From positions 16,273 through 77,258 of the forward strand of contig NZ_MPPL01000001.1 of NCBI RefSeq assembly GCF_001911425.1: a stretch of 60,986 bases of DNA, in the 5' to 3' direction. Source of the DNA: Mucilaginibacter polytrichastri (lineage in GTDB: Bacteria; Bacteroidota; Bacteroidia; Sphingobacteriales; Sphingobacteriaceae). A program made the position numbers and the translations under genes. Of the stretch, positions 44,675 through 53,851 are shown in pieces (within the stretch, counting starts at the first letter, position 1; the number at the start of each line of letters is the position of its first letter). The notes beneath the pieces are model-generated. The model ran no database searches. It was not told where the DNA came from and saw only the letters and a program-made list of their open reading frames with translations.

Positions 44675-46093
44675 TTAATACAATGTAATCACTTTTGGTT
44701 CTACATACGCCTCTATTCCATATTTCCATGATGTTCTGCCTATGCCTGATTGCTTAAACCCACCAAACGGCGATTTTGATTCCTTATTTACAACGGTATT
44801 AATGAGCACCCTGCCAGCAAGAATTTGAGAGGAAACACGATCGAGCCTGCTTTTATCCTGTCCGCTTAAGTAGGCAGAAAGACCATAAATGGTATCGTTC
44901 GCAATTTCAATTGCTTCCGCTTCATTGTCATATTCAATCACCGAAAGCACAGGGCCGAATATTTCCTCACGCTCAATTTTCATTCCTGGCTTTACACCAG
45001 TAAATATTGTTGGCCTTACATAATAACCGTCCAAGCCTTTTGGGTTGCCAAGGCCACCTACCAAAATTTTTGCACCCTCAGCTATCCCTGACTTGATGTA
45101 ATCTTGTACTGTTTGATACTGTTTTTCACTTACCATTGGCCCAATGAAACTATCGGCATCTTGTAGATTACCGATCTTTAGCTTTGAGGCTGCTTGGATC
45201 AATAAATTCTTAATTTCAGCAGCTTTCAATTTCGGGATTATTAGTCTGGTTCCCGCATGACAGGCTTGCCCACTATTGCTAAATGCAATGTTCAACGCCA
45301 TAGGAATTGCCGTTTCCAGATGAGCATCATCCAGGATGACATTTGGTGACTTGCCTCCAAGCTCTAATATTACTCTTTTCATCGTGCCTGCCGCTGCACG
45401 GTAAATGATTTTACCAACTGCGGTAGAGCCGGTAAATGTAACAACGTCTACGTCGGCATGTTCGCTCAGGGCAGATCCTACTTCAGCACCCGTCCCGTTT
45501 AAAATATTTATAACACCCTCTGGCACATTCGCCGAGGCAAAACATTCAGTCAGGATTTGGGTTTGAGCAGCGCTCAGCTCGCTGGGCTTAACAACAATTG
45601 TACAGCCAGCGGCAATGGCAGGTGCAAGTTTACCACAGATGTGTGTGTAGTCTGCATTCCATGGCGTAATTGCAGCTATTACCCCCAAGGGTTGTTGGAT
45701 GATTTGGGCATGATCTAATGTTTGTGAAAATTGAAATTCTTCCATGGCAGCCTTCGTATCTACAAAAATCTGCGCAGCATATACTGTTCGTGCATTAGTT
45801 GCACTAATTGGGGAGCCGTATTCGTTTATAGCGACTTGGTTTAGTTCGTCCCTTCGCTCCAAGATAGCCTGATAAATTAGGTCGAGTATTTCACCCCGTT
45901 CCTTAATGGTTGTTTTGGAGAATGTTTTAAAAGCTTTTTTTGCGGCAGCAACGGCAATTTCTACATCTGCTGAATTTGCGAGGGTTACTACGGAAGCTTG
46001 TTCGCCATTTTCCGGATTGTAAAGTTTCATAACTTTCTGGCCCATGGGAGTCCGGAAGTTTCCGTCGACAAAAATTTTATCTATTGTTTTCAT
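44675..46093 (-). CDS. NAD(P)-dependent aldehyde dehydrogenase, 472 aa
   Basis: Full-length ALDH-superfamily enzyme. ITPWNADYTHICGKLAPAIAAGC precedes the cofactor loop FTGSTAVGK. The catalytic Glu is in ILELGGKSPNV and the nucleophile Cys in NSGQACHAGTR, and EIFGPVLSVIEY and SPFGGFKQSGIGR follow. It oxidises an aldehyde to the acid; the substrate cannot be read from the sequence. Together with the AraC gene and the oxidoreductases at the right end of the window it suggests handling of reactive carbonyls. Confidence 0.92.
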   Translation of the reverse strand: MKTIDKIFVDGNFRTPMGQKVMKLYNPENGEQASVVTLANSADVEIAVAAAKKAFKTFSKTTIKERGEILDLIYQAILERRDELNQVAINEYGSPISATNARTVYAAQIFVDTKAAMEEFQFSQTLDHAQIIQQPLGVIAAITPWNADYTHICGKLAPAIAAGCTIVVKPSELSAAQTQILTECFASANVPEGVINILNGTGAEVGSALSEHADVDVVTFTGSTAVGKIIYRAAAGTMKRVILELGGKSPNVILDDAHLETAIPMALNIAFSNSGQACHAGTRLIIPKLKAAEIKNLLIQAASKLKIGNLQDADSFIGPMVSEKQYQTVQDYIKSGIAEGAKILVGGLGNPKGLDGYYVRPTIFTGVKPGMKIEREEIFGPVLSVIEYDNEAEAIEIANDTIYGLSAYLSGQDKSRLDRVSSQILAGRVLINTVVNKESKSPFGGFKQSGIGRTSWKYGIEAYVEPKVITLY

Positions 46094-46456
46094 TTCTCTT
46101 TATTTTGTAGGAGTAAAATTATCTTAAATGAAAAGAGAATGGTTGACTGAAAAGCTCAAATAGACTTGTCCGAGGAGTCCAATATGCGGCAAATCTACGT
46201 TGTAAAACATATTCAAAATATAACCGCCATTGGGCCAGGCATACTTTTGGCAACCTTGCGCGCAACACCTGCAGAAAAAGGAAAACCGATGTGGCATTAG
46301 CACTTAATCACATTGACCAGGCTCGAAAACAGCTGATATTTATTTAGCGAAAGACCGGGCAATTATTGACGAGGTACAATTAGCTGTATCACATTTGTAA
46401 AACACATATAGTTATGTAGTGAAGCTTTAAAGTGAACTGTTTAGTAGGAAAATAAA
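46094..46456. other. Intergenic region with broken frames
   Basis: No intact gene. Between about 46280 and 46400 two short plus-strand frames look like one protein split by a frameshift (DVALALNHIDQARKQ, then YLAKDRAIIDEVQLAVSHL), which I cannot identify. The area between the aldehyde dehydrogenase and the metal-efflux genes appears to be decayed DNA. Confidence 0.4.
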
Positions 46457-46535
46457 AATTAAGTATCGCCAGCAAGGCTACACCTACATCAGCAATAACG
46501 GCTTCCCATAGATTCGCGACACCACTTGCTCCAGG
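46457..46535 (-). pseudogene. C-terminal remnant of a heavy-metal P1B-type ATPase
   Basis: The minus-strand frame reads GASGVANLWEAVIADVG followed by VALLAILN. It resembles the last transmembrane helix of CadA/ZntA-type ATPases (NLWxAVxADVGVxLLxILN). Nothing else of the gene remains. It lies directly after the decayed Fur gene on the same strand, so the efflux operon once probably ended with a metal ATPase. Confidence 0.6.
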
Positions 46536-46536
46536 T

Positions 46537-46931
46537 TCAAATTAAGCAGGTAAGCATTGCAATCGTAGTGCATTTATTTCTTGCATCGGAGTATAAGCCT
46601 TTTACTAACAAGCTTGCTTCCTGCCGTTCATACCCACTTGGTAGCTTCACTTCCGCTATCTGCGTTTTTGGCAAACAATGGGTTTCACCGCAATTGGTAC
46701 AATAGAAATGCACATGCAGGTCATGGTGTCCTTCAGTGGTGCACGATGGCTGGCAGATCGTAAACTTCGTAATGCTGATACCATCATCTATACGATGCAC
46801 CAACCCATGTTCTTCAAAAGTCTTTATAATGCGGTATAGTGTAACCCAATCTGTTTTTTCGAGGCTTAACTCCATATCAGTAAGACTTACCGCATTAGCT
46901 TTTCCAGTAAGCTATTTTCCAGTTCTTTCAT
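46537..46931 (-). pseudogene. Degenerate Fur-family regulator
   Basis: The frame 46537-46875 (112 aa) carries the back of a Fur protein: SLEKTDWVTLYRIIKTFEEHGLV (recognition helix) and HHDLHVHFYCTNCGETHCLP (metal and dimer region). The expected start MKELENSL overlaps the adaptor-gene stop at 46931 but goes out of frame after about nine codons, and some 30 residues including the first DNA-binding helices are missing. The C-terminus also drifts into unrelated sequence. A short product from 46875 could still be made but would lack a complete winged helix. Confidence 0.6.
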
Positions 46932-46934
46932 CAA

Positions 46935-48131
46935 TTATTCCTCCTCTGCACCACCCGATGCTTTTGACTGTAAATAGAATGCGCCTTTCAGGGCAACCTT
47001 TGTGGATGCAGGCAGGTCTTCAAGGTTTTTAATCTGTACATAACCCAACTCAGTTACACCGGTTGTTACTTCGGCTTTTTTAAATTTCAACAAATTGCCT
47101 TTATCTGCTTCTGAAACAACTACGAATATGAATTGCTTACCTTCCGACCGCACCACCGCATCAACAGGTACCGCCGCCGTCAGGCGGCTGCCCGTACTGA
47201 TCAAGGCTGTAACATACATGCCTGGGATTAGGTTCTTTTGCTCCTTATTATTGATGACGGCATGTACAGTAACACCTTTGCTTTCATTTTCAAAAGATTT
47301 ATTGATGCCGTTGATTGTTCCGGTAATGAGTTGGTTTTCCTGGTTTGTTAACTGGAAACTTACTTTCTGTCCTACTTTGACATGCATCAGGTCTTTTTCA
47401 AATACTGTAAGGTCGCAGTGTATTTTAGAATTATCTACCACCTCCATTATGGAAGTACCTGGCTGAACAAAAGCACCGGTATTAGCGGTGATTTGGCCGA
47501 CCGTACCGCCGATAGGTGACAATACAGGGAACTGCGAAACGATATTTCCGTTGTCAATCCTGCCCGGCGAAATCCCTAACTGACTTAGCTGGCTTTCATA
47601 AGCGGTGATACGGGAACGCTCGGCATTATAAGTAGCTTCGGACGACTGGAAAGATTTGCCTGTACCTGCACCAGCCTCCTGTAGCTGCTTTTGTCGGTTG
47701 TATTCTGCCTGTACATAGGTGAAATTGTTTTTGGCTGCCAGGTAGTCTTGCTGTATTTTAATCAGGTCCTGGTTCTTAATAGTAGCCAATAACTGCCCGC
47801 GCTTAACCTGTTGTCCTTCAATAACGCTGATGTGATTGATGATACCACCCGAAAGGATACTTACGTCCGCTTTGTTTTGAGGCGGTACGGCCAATTGGCC
47901 ATTGGCCTTGATCACCGAATCCAGGTTCTTTTGCGCAATTGGTCCGGTTACAATGCCAACAGTCTGCATTTGTTCCGCTGTCAATTCCAGACCATCAGGC
48001 CTTTTGGCTTCCGTGCTGCCTTCATTTTCTTTCTTGTCCGTTTCTTTTTTCCCGGAATCACCCGAGCAGGATGCAAAGGCGACCATTATTAAAAGGGCAG
48101 CCGTAAAATGTTTATATGTTCTAATGTTCAT
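46935..48131 (-). CDS. RND efflux periplasmic adaptor (CzcB/CusB-like), 398 aa
   Basis: A lipoprotein signal (LLIMVAFASCSG, lipobox Cys about residue 22) leads into a membrane-fusion protein. The barrel-sandwich halves are VSILSGGIINHISVIEGQQVKRGQLLATI and FPVLSPIGGTVGQITANTGAFVQPG, flanking a hairpin coiled coil, then a beta-barrel domain. It joins the inner-membrane pump to the outer membrane. The start is 2 bp from the pump's stop, so the genes form one operon. Confidence 0.92.
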   Translation of the reverse strand: MNIRTYKHFTAALLIMVAFASCSGDSGKKETDKKENEGSTEAKRPDGLELTAEQMQTVGIVTGPIAQKNLDSVIKANGQLAVPPQNKADVSILSGGIINHISVIEGQQVKRGQLLATIKNQDLIKIQQDYLAAKNNFTYVQAEYNRQKQLQEAGAGTGKSFQSSEATYNAERSRITAYESQLSQLGISPGRIDNGNIVSQFPVLSPIGGTVGQITANTGAFVQPGTSIMEVVDNSKIHCDLTVFEKDLMHVKVGQKVSFQLTNQENQLITGTINGINKSFENESKGVTVHAVINNKEQKNLIPGMYVTALISTGSRLTAAVPVDAVVRSEGKQFIFVVVSEADKGNLLKFKKAEVTTGVTELGYVQIKNLEDLPASTKVALKGAFYLQSKASGGAEEE

Positions 48132-48133
48132 AA

Positions 48134-51100
48134 TTATTCTCCTTTAATAAATTTTATCTGAATGGCTGATTGGTTCAAACGGCTAACCGCTTCGATATAG
48201 GCTAATTTGACCTGTACCGCTGCGGACATATTCTGAATATACTCGATGTAGCCAATTTCGCCCAGATTGAAAGATACCTGAGCGATCCGCAATTGTTCAT
48301 CAGCCTGTTTTAACCCGCTTGCCAAATAATAGTCAACTGATTGCTTGAATTTAAGGTATTGCTGCAATTCTTGTTCGTATTGCAAACGTACCTGTGATTG
48401 GGTGTTTTGAAAATTGGTTTGCGCAACCTGGGCAGACAGTCGTTCTGATTTTACCCTTGCACGGTTCGCGCCATTGAATAGCGGAAGCGCAACACCGACC
48501 TGTATCCCTGCGATATGTGTACCGGGCGAATAGTCACGGTTGATATTAGCGGGGTTAAAGCCGGAAATTACCAGCTGTTGATTATATCCTAAAGTGAAAT
48601 CCGGTAAACCCTTCGATTTTTCAACAGCGACTCTTGCGTTAGCCACTTCAATGTTTTGCAGATCGATATTTACCTGCGGGTTATTAGCCACGTTTATCGT
48701 ATCCGGCGTAACTGGCAACAACATAGATAATTTGCTTTTAGCGATTACTATGGGTTCGGAAGTATTCAATAATTGCTGTAAAACCAGTTCATTACTTTGC
48801 AGATCGGCTTGTGCGGCTATCTTCAAGGCTACAATTTCCTGGTACTTATTCCGTGCGCTAATCAGTTCAAGGTTAGAGGTTTCGCCAGTTTTAAACCTGA
48901 TCTCCGCTTTTCTTACAAATCCTCTGTAAACGCTATCCTGATAGTCCAGGATGCGCAGTGTTTCCCTGTTCAACACATAAGCATACCACGCGCTCCGTAC
49001 CTGTCGTGTGATCTCTGTACGTGTTAAGTGTCGGGAACGTTCTGCCAGCAACGATTGCTGATTGAACAGTTTGCGTTGGTTTTTATATAAACCAGGCCAG
49101 GCAATGGTTTGCGTAATGCCAATGGCATTATCCATATTGCCACCGCTGGTAGGGTCTTGTGTGACCATCAGTTCGGTTTTTGGAATGTCCGCACCTGATT
49201 TTTGCAAAGCCCTGGCCTGTTCAACGGATAAGCCCGCAGACCGAATTTGCAGGTTGTTTTGCAAGGCTTTGCTTATCGCGCTGTCTAAGGTCAGCGGTAT
49301 TCGGCTTTGTGCATTGGCGTTTCCTTGCTGGCAGAGGCCAAATCCAATGATCAGCAGTATCGTAACCAGTGCTTTGGGCACTTTGATCTTTTCAGTTTCC
49401 TTGCGATTGAATAAGAGGTAAAGGCATGGAAGTACAAATAGCGTTAAGAATGTAGCGGTAATTAAACCGCCAATTACAACTGTTGCGAGAGGCCGTTGAA
49501 CTTCTGCACCTGCACTGGATGATAAAGCCATTGGCAGGAAACCTAAAGAGGCAACGGAAGCCGTCATCAATACCGGGCGCAGCCTCGTTTTCGTACCTTC
49601 TAAAACGCGGTCGTAAATATTACTCATCCCTTCTTCCTTTAACTGGTTGAAATATCCGATCAACACAATGCCATTTAGTACGGCAACGCCGAACAAGGCG
49701 ATAAAGCCCACACCTGCGGAAATACTGAATGGCATTCCCCGTAGCAACAAAGCAGCCACACCACCCATTGAAGCCAGCGGAACCGCAGTAAATATGAGTA
49801 AGCTTTCCTTAACCGAGCGGAACGTAACGTAAAGCAGCACCAGAATGAAAAGCAAAGCGGCGGGAACTGCATTTAGTAACCTGGCTTTAGCAGCTTGCAG
49901 GTTCTGAAACTGCCCCCCGTAGGTCAGGTAATAACCCGCCGGAAGCTTTAAAGCGGTGGACAATTTCCCCTGTATTTCTTTAACAGTTGTTTCCACATCG
50001 CGGCCCTGTACATTGAAACCTACATAGATACGTCTTTTGCCGTTTTCACGAGAAACTTGTGCAGGGGCATCTTTAAAAGATATATCGGCCACCTGGCTTA
50101 ACGGTACTTTGTTACCTGATGGTAGCGGCACTAACAGGTTCTCAACGCCCGAAATATTTTCCCGCAAGTCACGGTTCAAACGAACGACCATATCAAAACG
50201 CTTTTCACCCTCGAACACAACTCCTGTGACACTTCCGGCGAAGGCTGTTTTAAGGATCATATTCACATCACTGATATTTAAGCCGTACTGCGCCATTTTA
50301 TCACGATTGTAAGCGACTTGTATCTGTGGCAGCCCGCTCACTTTTTCGATATAAGGTTCGCTTACACCTTTCACAGGTGTAAGCAGTTTCGCAAGCTTTT
50401 CTGCCTGGACAGCCAGTATATCAAGGTCGTCACCATATATCTTAATCGCTACATCCTGCCGAATGCCCGTCATGAGTTCATTAAAACGCATTTGCATCGG
50501 CTGAGAGATTTCCACGTTGATACCCGGAATAGCGGATAGCGTTTCTTCCATCTTTTCGATCATTTTTTCTTTGCCAGACGCTGACTTCCATTCGCCTTTA
50601 GGTTTCATGGCCAGCATCATATCGCCCTTTTCCATAGGCATGGGATCGGTTGGTATCTCCGAACTGCCGATTCTGGTAACTACTTGTTTGATCTCCGGGA
50701 ATTTGTCTTTTAAAAGCTTCTCCGCTTTACCGAAAGTTTTAACCACTTCAGTCAATGAAGTACCCTGCATCATCGATATTTCCACGGTAAGATCGCCTTC
50801 TTCCAAAGTGGGTATAAATTCGCCACCCATCCGGCCAAATGCCCATATCGCAATACCAAATACGATGAAGACAACAGTTACGGTAATTAACTTAACCTTT
50901 AGTACTGTAATTAAAGCGCGTTGGTAGATTTGCTGTAAAAACTCAATGATACGGTCTGATATATTCCGCTTGTGGACAGTTTTTTTACTCAAAAACAAGG
51001 CGCTTGCCATTGGTACGTAGGTGAGTGAAAGGATGAACGCGCCCAATATGGCGAAGGCTACTGTTTCCGCCATTGGGCGGAACATTTTACCTTCAATACC

Positions 51101-52510
51101 TACAAGTGATAATAAAGGCAAGTACACGATCAGAATGATGATCTGTCCGAATGCCGCTGATTTCATCAGCTTACCGGCACTATCCCGAACCTCAACATCC
51201 ATTTGTTCGGTCGTTAGTTTTTCAACCCCTTTTTGCCTGTAGCTGCCTGTTGTAATGTGATGCACTACGCTTTCAACGATAATAACTGCACCATCAACGA
51301 TCAGTCCAAAATCTATAGCACCTAAACTCATCAGGTTTCCTGATACACTGAATAAGCGCATCATGGAGAAAGCAAACAGCATAGCCAATGGGATTACAGA
51401 TGCCACCACTAATCCTACCCTTAGATTGCCTAAAAGCAACACTAACACAAATACGACGATCAATGCACCTTCTAATAGGTTGCGTTGTACTGTGCCGATA
51501 GCACGGCTAACCAGTTCAGTACGGTCAATGAACGGTTCGATGACTACGCCTTCCGGTAAAGATTTTTGGATCTGCACCATTCGCTCCTTGACGTTTTTAA
51601 TAACCTCGCCAAAGTTTTCGCCCTTCAGCATCAGAGCAACCCCCGCAACTACCTCGCCTTCACCATTTCGGGTTACTGCACCGTAGCGGGTTGCGCTCCC
51701 AAATTGTACAGTGGCAATGTCACGGACCAATATGGGTGAGCCTTTGGTATTGGCAACTACGATCCGGCGAATATCGTCGAGGTTCTGCACCTGACCCAGC
51801 CCGCGAATAAAGTATGCATTGCGTTGTTGTTCAATATAAGAACCACCGGTATTTTCATTGTTCTTTTGCAGGGCCTCATACACCTGCGGTATCGTAATCC
51901 CTAACGAGTTGAGCTTATCATTGTCTAAAGCGATTTCATATTGTTTTACATAACCGCCCCAGCCGCTTACTTCTGCAAGGCCTACAGTTCCGGCTAATTG
52001 AGTTCTTACGATCCAGTCTTGGATAGTACGCAGATCAGTAGGTGAGTATTTATTTTCATACCCCTTTTTGGTGTGGATTACATACTGGTAAATTTCACCA
52101 AGCCCGGTGGTAATGGGTGCCAATGTCGGTTCGCCTAAGCCCGAGGGGATGCTGTTTTCAGCCTCTTTTAATTGGGCATTCACTTGTTGCCTTGCCCAAT
52201 AAATATCAACGTTGTCTTTGAAAACAATGGTAATAACGGATATGCCTGAACGGGATATAGAACGTTTTTCAATGATACCGGCGATATTAGCCATTGATAA
52301 TTCTATAGGAGCGGTAATGAACTGTTCTACTTCCTGTGCGCCCAGGCTGGGCGCTTGCGTAATGATCTGTACCTGGTTATTGGTGATATCGGGTTGCGCA
52401 TCAACCGGCAGGTTGTATGCTGAATAAATACCCACCAGTACTAACACCAGTGTCATGATCCCGATAGCTACCTTGTTCCGGATAGAGAACGCGATAATCT
52501 TATCAAACAT
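48134..52510 (-). CDS. CzcA-type heavy-metal RND pump fused to TolC-like channel, 1458 aa
   Basis: Residues 1-1040 or so form an HME-RND pump. IIAFSIRNKVAIGIMTLVL opens TM1, and GAIDFGLIVDGAVIIVESV in TM4 is the DFGxxxDGAxxxVE motif of the divalent-cation group (Co/Zn/Cd/Ni) rather than the copper group. From about 1070 (LTLDSAISKALQNNLQIRSAG) to the end is an outer-membrane factor of the TolC/CusC type with its repeated coiled-coil halves. A signal-like helix (LVTILLIIGFGLCQQGNANA) separates them. The reading frame is continuous, so pump and channel are made as one polypeptide. Such fusions occur in Bacteroidota and may be processed after export. Confidence 0.92.
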   Translation of the reverse strand: MFDKIIAFSIRNKVAIGIMTLVLVLVGIYSAYNLPVDAQPDITNNQVQIITQAPSLGAQEVEQFITAPIELSMANIAGIIEKRSISRSGISVITIVFKDNVDIYWARQQVNAQLKEAENSIPSGLGEPTLAPITTGLGEIYQYVIHTKKGYENKYSPTDLRTIQDWIVRTQLAGTVGLAEVSGWGGYVKQYEIALDNDKLNSLGITIPQVYEALQKNNENTGGSYIEQQRNAYFIRGLGQVQNLDDIRRIVVANTKGSPILVRDIATVQFGSATRYGAVTRNGEGEVVAGVALMLKGENFGEVIKNVKERMVQIQKSLPEGVVIEPFIDRTELVSRAIGTVQRNLLEGALIVVFVLVLLLGNLRVGLVVASVIPLAMLFAFSMMRLFSVSGNLMSLGAIDFGLIVDGAVIIVESVVHHITTGSYRQKGVEKLTTEQMDVEVRDSAGKLMKSAAFGQIIILIVYLPLLSLVGIEGKMFRPMAETVAFAILGAFILSLTYVPMASALFLSKKTVHKRNISDRIIEFLQQIYQRALITVLKVKLITVTVVFIVFGIAIWAFGRMGGEFIPTLEEGDLTVEISMMQGTSLTEVVKTFGKAEKLLKDKFPEIKQVVTRIGSSEIPTDPMPMEKGDMMLAMKPKGEWKSASGKEKMIEKMEETLSAIPGINVEISQPMQMRFNELMTGIRQDVAIKIYGDDLDILAVQAEKLAKLLTPVKGVSEPYIEKVSGLPQIQVAYNRDKMAQYGLNISDVNMILKTAFAGSVTGVVFEGEKRFDMVVRLNRDLRENISGVENLLVPLPSGNKVPLSQVADISFKDAPAQVSRENGKRRIYVGFNVQGRDVETTVKEIQGKLSTALKLPAGYYLTYGGQFQNLQAAKARLLNAVPAALLFILVLLYVTFRSVKESLLIFTAVPLASMGGVAALLLRGMPFSISAGVGFIALFGVAVLNGIVLIGYFNQLKEEGMSNIYDRVLEGTKTRLRPVLMTASVASLGFLPMALSSSAGAEVQRPLATVVIGGLITATFLTLFVLPCLYLLFNRKETEKIKVPKALVTILLIIGFGLCQQGNANAQSRIPLTLDSAISKALQNNLQIRSAGLSVEQARALQKSGADIPKTELMVTQDPTSGGNMDNAIGITQTIAWPGLYKNQRKLFNQQSLLAERSRHLTRTEITRQVRSAWYAYVLNRETLRILDYQDSVYRGFVRKAEIRFKTGETSNLELISARNKYQEIVALKIAAQADLQSNELVLQQLLNTSEPIVIAKSKLSMLLPVTPDTINVANNPQVNIDLQNIEVANARVAVEKSKGLPDFTLGYNQQLVISGFNPANINRDYSPGTHIAGIQVGVALPLFNGANRARVKSERLSAQVAQTNFQNTQSQVRLQYEQELQQYLKFKQSVDYYLASGLKQADEQLRIAQVSFNLGEIGYIEYIQNMSAAVQVKLAYIEAVSRLNQSAIQIKFIKGE

Positions 52511-52586
52511 AAATTATAAAAAATTAATACGAATACTAAAAAGCCATGCAAAGTTTATTGCAGGCGGAAACATTTAAAAAATCGTA

Positions 52587-52901
52587 TTAACCTATTTGAG
52601 GGGGTTGCCAGATTTTGATTGGCTGCTTTTGTATGGCAGGAATGCCGTAATCAGGATATTCACGTACTACTTGTTGTGTATGAATGGCGGTAGTGATTGT
52701 TGCCGTTAATTGTCTTGCTGTAGAGCAGCATTGACAGGTACAAAACGGGGGGCAAGTTTCCTGTCCTCTTTCATCATTTGTGGAATGACTTTTTTGTAAG
52801 GTTACATGAATCACACTCGCGATCATATCTTCCCTGTCCTGGCAAGGTAATAATGCCAGCAGGGTAAAATAAATACTGAATATGAAAGCGATGTATTTCA
52901 T
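52587..52901 (-). CDS. DUF6660-type small exported Cys-rich protein, 104 aa
   Basis: The start at 52901 gives a signal sequence (MKYIAFIFSIYFTLLALLPC). The mature part contains CPPFCTCQCC, a dense cysteine cluster suited to binding a soft or divalent metal, and ends QKPIKIWQPPQIG. I match it from memory to DUF6660 proteins, which lead metal-efflux operons in this phylum. It is 76 bp upstream of the pump gene and probably cotranscribed. A periplasmic metal-binding role is inferred. Confidence 0.7.
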   Translation of the reverse strand: MKYIAFIFSIYFTLLALLPCQDREDMIASVIHVTLQKSHSTNDERGQETCPPFCTCQCCSTARQLTATITTAIHTQQVVREYPDYGIPAIQKQPIKIWQPPQIG

Positions 52902-53054
52902 TCGATACAAAGGTAATGAATTACTTTGCACATTTATATTGAATGCTCCGGTTCAATAAGCAACTGTCTAACTAACTATTTAATGTGTCACTAATTCAAC
53001 CAACATTGAATATTTTATTAGTCTACAAAAAATATTTATTAGGTATTCACAACT

Positions 53055-53362
53055 CTAAATCTCGCTGTTAATGAGAGGGCGCTGGTTCTTAGCCAATTCG
53101 GTAACCAGCACCAGCGGTACCGAACGCATATACATTTTGGTGCGTGCATATACAGCCAGCTTACCCACAAACACAGGGTCGCACGCGGTAATCAGTTTTT
53201 GCAGGCGCACTAAACGCGACTCGTCTTTTTCGTAAAAGGAATCGTTTAAGCTCCAGGTAACCACGGCGGTATACAGTTCCATTTCCGGCGACAGCGTAAA
53301 CGCTTTGGCGCCCGCATGGTTAATGGTCTGGTTTTTAATTTGCTTAACAGGTTAAATTTCAT
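53055..53362 (-). pseudogene. Truncated, frameshifted TROVE (Ro60) gene
   Basis: With a ribosome site (AGGAGG) and ATG at 53362 the frame begins MKFNLLSKLK, then needs a one-base shift in an A-run to continue through INHAGAKAFTLSPEMELYTA and KMYMRSVPLVLVTELAK, clear TROVE-module sequence. After that the protein abruptly changes to NQRPLINSEI and stops, at the site that resembles tRNA-Asn. TROVE proteins bind Y-like RNAs and often sit beside RtcB, whose remnant lies at 56639. Confidence 0.75.
53065..53088 (+). repeat. tRNA-Asn-like sequence at the TROVE break
   Basis: CTGTTAATGAGAGGG followed by CGCTGGTTC matches the tRNA-Asn anticodon-loop-to-T-arm sequence at 18000-18024 with one mismatch and one missing base. 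It starts with the same CTGTTAA core used by the left element and sits exactly where TROVE homology ends. It looks like an attachment-site scar carried in by an element. Confidence 0.6.
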
Positions 53363-53524
53363 TGTGAACCTCCTTTATTTCTTTAATGTTGATACAAAGA
53401 AATAGAGGTGCTGCGCAGTGTATTTGCGTAGGTGAGAATCATTTTTTTAAAAAATAATAATTGATACTCCCTTAGAAAAAGTATTTTTGTCAAAAAAACC
53501 AAGTTAAATTTAACAAGGTATAAA

Positions 53525-53848
53525 ATGGAAAGTTTTGGTGGTTATATTAAACGTTTAAGAATTATTCACGGTCTTAATCAAACAGAATTAGCTGCAAAAG
53601 TTGGTTTAGATAGTGGAGGATTAAGCAAAGTGGAAAATGGACGAAAGATATTAAAAGAGAATAAGCTAAAATCGTTAGCCAAGGCTCTTGAAGTTGATAT
53701 AACTGAATTGACAATAGAATATTTAAGTCAGAAATTTGCGGAGGATTGTTTTAAATATCAATGTCCGGAAAGTGTTTTTCAATTAGCACAGGAGAAGGCC
53801 AAGTATTATAAGTCAACAAAAGTTAAACAAGGTAATTTGAACCTATAA
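53525..53848 (+). CDS. XRE-type regulator of restriction-modification cassette, 107 aa
   Basis: An N-terminal Cro/C1-type helix-turn-helix (LRIIHGLNQTELAAKVGLDSG, LSKVENGRKIL) followed by a short helical tail. It starts the R-M operon, 3 bp before the methylase-nuclease gene. This is the usual place of a controller protein that delays nuclease production until methylation is complete. The DNA is clearly more AT-rich than the flanking genes. Confidence 0.85.
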   Translation: MESFGGYIKRLRIIHGLNQTELAAKVGLDSGGLSKVENGRKILKENKLKSLAKALEVDITELTIEYLSQKFAEDCFKYQCPESVFQLAQEKAKYYKSTKVKQGNLNL

Positions 53849-53851
53849 ATT

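Noticed and set aside
48134..52510. Frameshift or assembly fusion of pump and TolC genes
   Set aside because: The frame is continuous through a plausible linker and signal-like helix, and such fusions are known in Bacteroidota; kept as one gene.
53055..53282. 75-aa frame read as a complete small gene
   Set aside because: It is the middle of a TROVE gene with a frameshift before it and a foreign end after it, so it is reported as a pseudogene.
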